Shown here in pieces: positions 6,583 through 7,406 of a stretch of 7,406 nucleotides of DNA. Below the pieces are notes generated by a model, which saw only the letters and a program-made list of their open reading frames with translations, searched no databases and was not told the DNA's origin. Source of the DNA: Alkalimonas sp. (GTDB lineage: Bacteria > Pseudomonadota > Gammaproteobacteria > Enterobacterales > Alteromonadaceae); assembly GCA_022565655.1 (NCBI GenBank), contig JAIUMG010000167.1, forward strand, positions 1-7,406, written 5' to 3'. The position numbers were made by a program, and so were the translations under genes. Position 1 is the first letter of the stretch. Each line of letters begins with the position of its first letter.

Positions 6583-6737
6583 AATTGTTGTTATTGGTTC
6601 TCAATAGTATGCTTTGTCGAATAGAAGTGAAAGGTTTATGTTTGTTTTTTCTTGTTTTGTTAGCGAGTTTCTGGTTTATTTAACAAAGAGTATTGCGAAC
6701 TGATGAAAATTCTAAAGAGCAATTTTAAATTCTTAAA
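6583..6737. other. AT-rich intergenic region upstream of the secreted protein
   Basis: It presumably holds the minus-strand promoter of the secreted protein. The best -10-like hexamer I can read is TACTAT (minus strand, 6609-6604), with no good -35, so no promoter is claimed. The region contains the right copy of the 16-bp direct repeat. No gene is visible. Confidence 0.35.
6621..6636 (+). repeat. 16-bp direct repeat, right copy (ATAGAAGTGAAAGGTT)
   Basis: It is identical to 5642-5657. It lies about 40 bases upstream of the ribosome site of the minus-strand secreted-protein gene. No inverted partner is present beside this copy. Confidence 0.65.
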
Positions 6738-6911
6738 TTAGACTTGTTTGTTTTCCACTGTTGGCACGATAAGAATAACGATCAGTGCGAGAGGTCCAGT
6801 CAAGCAAGCCAAAACAAACCAGGCAACATAATTTCGGTTTTTACTGGCTGCAATGTGGCCTGTCAAGCCGCCAAAAATAACAAACATAATTAGTAATATC
6901 AGTGTCAGCAT
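6738..6911 (-). CDS. Small two-helix membrane protein (57 aa), unknown function
   Basis: The minus strand reads ATG 6911 to TAA 6738, 57 residues. A first hydrophobic helix (2-22) ends in GHIAASKNRN, and a second helix (28-50) reads YVAWFVLACLTGPLALIVIL followed by a Pro and a polar tail. The pattern of a glycine-bearing helix, a short basic loop, then WF and GPLAL is typical of a common class of small bacterial membrane proteins that I know only as uncharacterised. With an Asn-rich basic loop (SKNRN, 23-27), the loop is probably cytoplasmic. The ribosome site is weak: TGGA about nine bases upstream. ATG at residue 9 is an alternative start but would remove half of helix one. It lies between the secreted protein and the exonuclease on the same strand, with gaps too long to imply a tight operon. 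Confidence 0.7.
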   Translation of the reverse strand: MLTLILLIMFVIFGGLTGHIAASKNRNYVAWFVLACLTGPLALIVILIVPTVENKQV

Positions 6912-7020
6912 CAGAGGGTATCCAGTTTTAAGTAAAATGTTATGAATTAGATGAGTAATACTAAGCTTTGTTAACTAATATTTCAATGGTGCAGCTGTTT
7001 TTTTGAAGTTATCCATGTCA
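6912..7020. other. Short intergenic gap downstream of the exonuclease
   Basis: There are 109 AT-rich bases. They include a run of seven T at 6998-7004 that is on the wrong strand to terminate the minus-strand exonuclease transcript. No hairpin terminator or gene is visible. Confidence 0.4.
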
Positions 7021-7406
7021 TTAACGTGATAATGATTGCAGCTCAGCCAGCGTCATCTCTGCTTTACTGTGCTGGCGTATTTGGCTCATCAGTAGTTGGG
7101 CACAGGCAAAAGCATCGGCCAGGGCGTGATGTTGCGGAGCCGCTGGCAACTGGTGACGCTCCAGGCAGTTAGGTAGCCGTAAGGCATTCTGCGTTAGCAC
7201 GGTGCCTTTGCGGTGCAGGCGCTGCCACTCTATCCGCATGGTATCAATGGCGGTGAACTTGGGGCTGCGGCCAAAGCAGCGCTGGCAGGCCATGGTTAAA
7301 AAGGCCAAATCCATTACTGCATGGTGGGCCACCAGTATATAGCCGGGGTAACTCTCCAGCAGCAGCTGCAACAGTTCGCACAACTCCATACCTTGCAGTA
7401 ACTGAT
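7021..7406 (-). CDS. DEDDh-type 3'-5' exonuclease (DnaQ/Pol III epsilon-like), C-terminal part
   Basis: The frame is open from the right edge to TAA 7021. An internal ATG sits at 7389, but the frame continues upstream of it to the edge without a stop, so the true start and the Exo I motif (DxETT type) lie outside the window. Counting from that ATG, the Exo II motif is VAHHAVMDLAFL (20-31), matching the usual HNxxFDxxFL with the metal-binding Asp at D27. IDTMRIEW (48-55) follows, and the Exo III motif HHALADA (87-93) supplies the catalytic His87 and Asp92. These residues define the DEDDh nuclease superfamily, which trims 3' ends of DNA or RNA. The style IDT-R-EW-RL, RLPNCLERHQLP resembles exonucleases encoded next to DUF294/CBS proteins in proteobacterial acetate-uptake clusters; whether that cluster lies to the right cannot be seen here. 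Confidence 0.9.
   Translation of the reverse strand, partial: QLLQGMELCELLQLLLESYPGYILVAHHAVMDLAFLTMACQRCFGRSPKFTAIDTMRIEWQRLHRKGTVLTQNALRLPNCLERHQLPAAPQHHALADAFACAQLLMSQIRQHSKAEMTLAELQSLSR

Noticed and set aside
5433..7020. CRISPR array, tRNA or rRNA
   Set aside because: The repeats are too few and irregular for CRISPR, and no cloverleaf or rRNA-like segment is visible.

Overview
The window looks like chromosomal DNA of a gammaproteobacterium. The evidence is a Gram-negative outer-membrane TonB-dependent receptor, a DnaQ-type exonuclease resembling those linked to the DUF294/acetate-uptake cluster of Proteobacteria, and a GC content near 50-57 percent in the coding lines I counted. An Alteromonadales/Chromatiales-like host (Rheinheimera or Alishewanella type) would fit, but that is an impression and not a computed assignment.

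Left block (1-1683, minus strand): the N-terminal 561 residues of a large signalling protein that runs off the left edge. It has a degenerate Ser/Thr-kinase-like domain followed by an AAA/STAND-type ATPase with intact Walker A and B motifs. This is the head of the hybrid kinase/ATPase/sensor-histidine-kinase architecture, but the kinase catalytic motifs are lost.

Middle block (1684-5432): a 223-base divergent control region, then a complete 744-residue TonB-dependent receptor on the plus strand. A 151-base gap follows, then a complete 379-residue, extremely tryptophan-rich multi-pass inner-membrane protein that appears to be built from two related halves. No FecR/sigma regulator, periplasmic binding protein or ABC transporter is present to name the receptor's substrate.

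Right-centre block (5433-7020): an AT-rich stretch (25-37 percent GC in the lines counted) that contrasts with both sides. It holds a convergent intergenic region with a perfect 14-bp inverted repeat, a secreted protein of unknown function on the minus strand, and a 57-residue two-helix membrane protein on the minus strand. The secreted protein's signal-peptide start is out of frame by one base. A perfect 16-bp direct repeat brackets it, and its core is also the arm of the inverted repeat. Together these suggest an acquired or mobilised segment.

Right edge (7021-7406, minus strand): the C-terminal part of a DEDDh 3'-5' exonuclease whose N-terminus lies outside the window.

The most notable items are the repeat-bracketed AT-rich gene with a broken signal-peptide start, the pseudokinase head of the signalling protein, and the internally duplicated W-rich membrane protein next to the receptor. 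None can be called a new system from this window alone.
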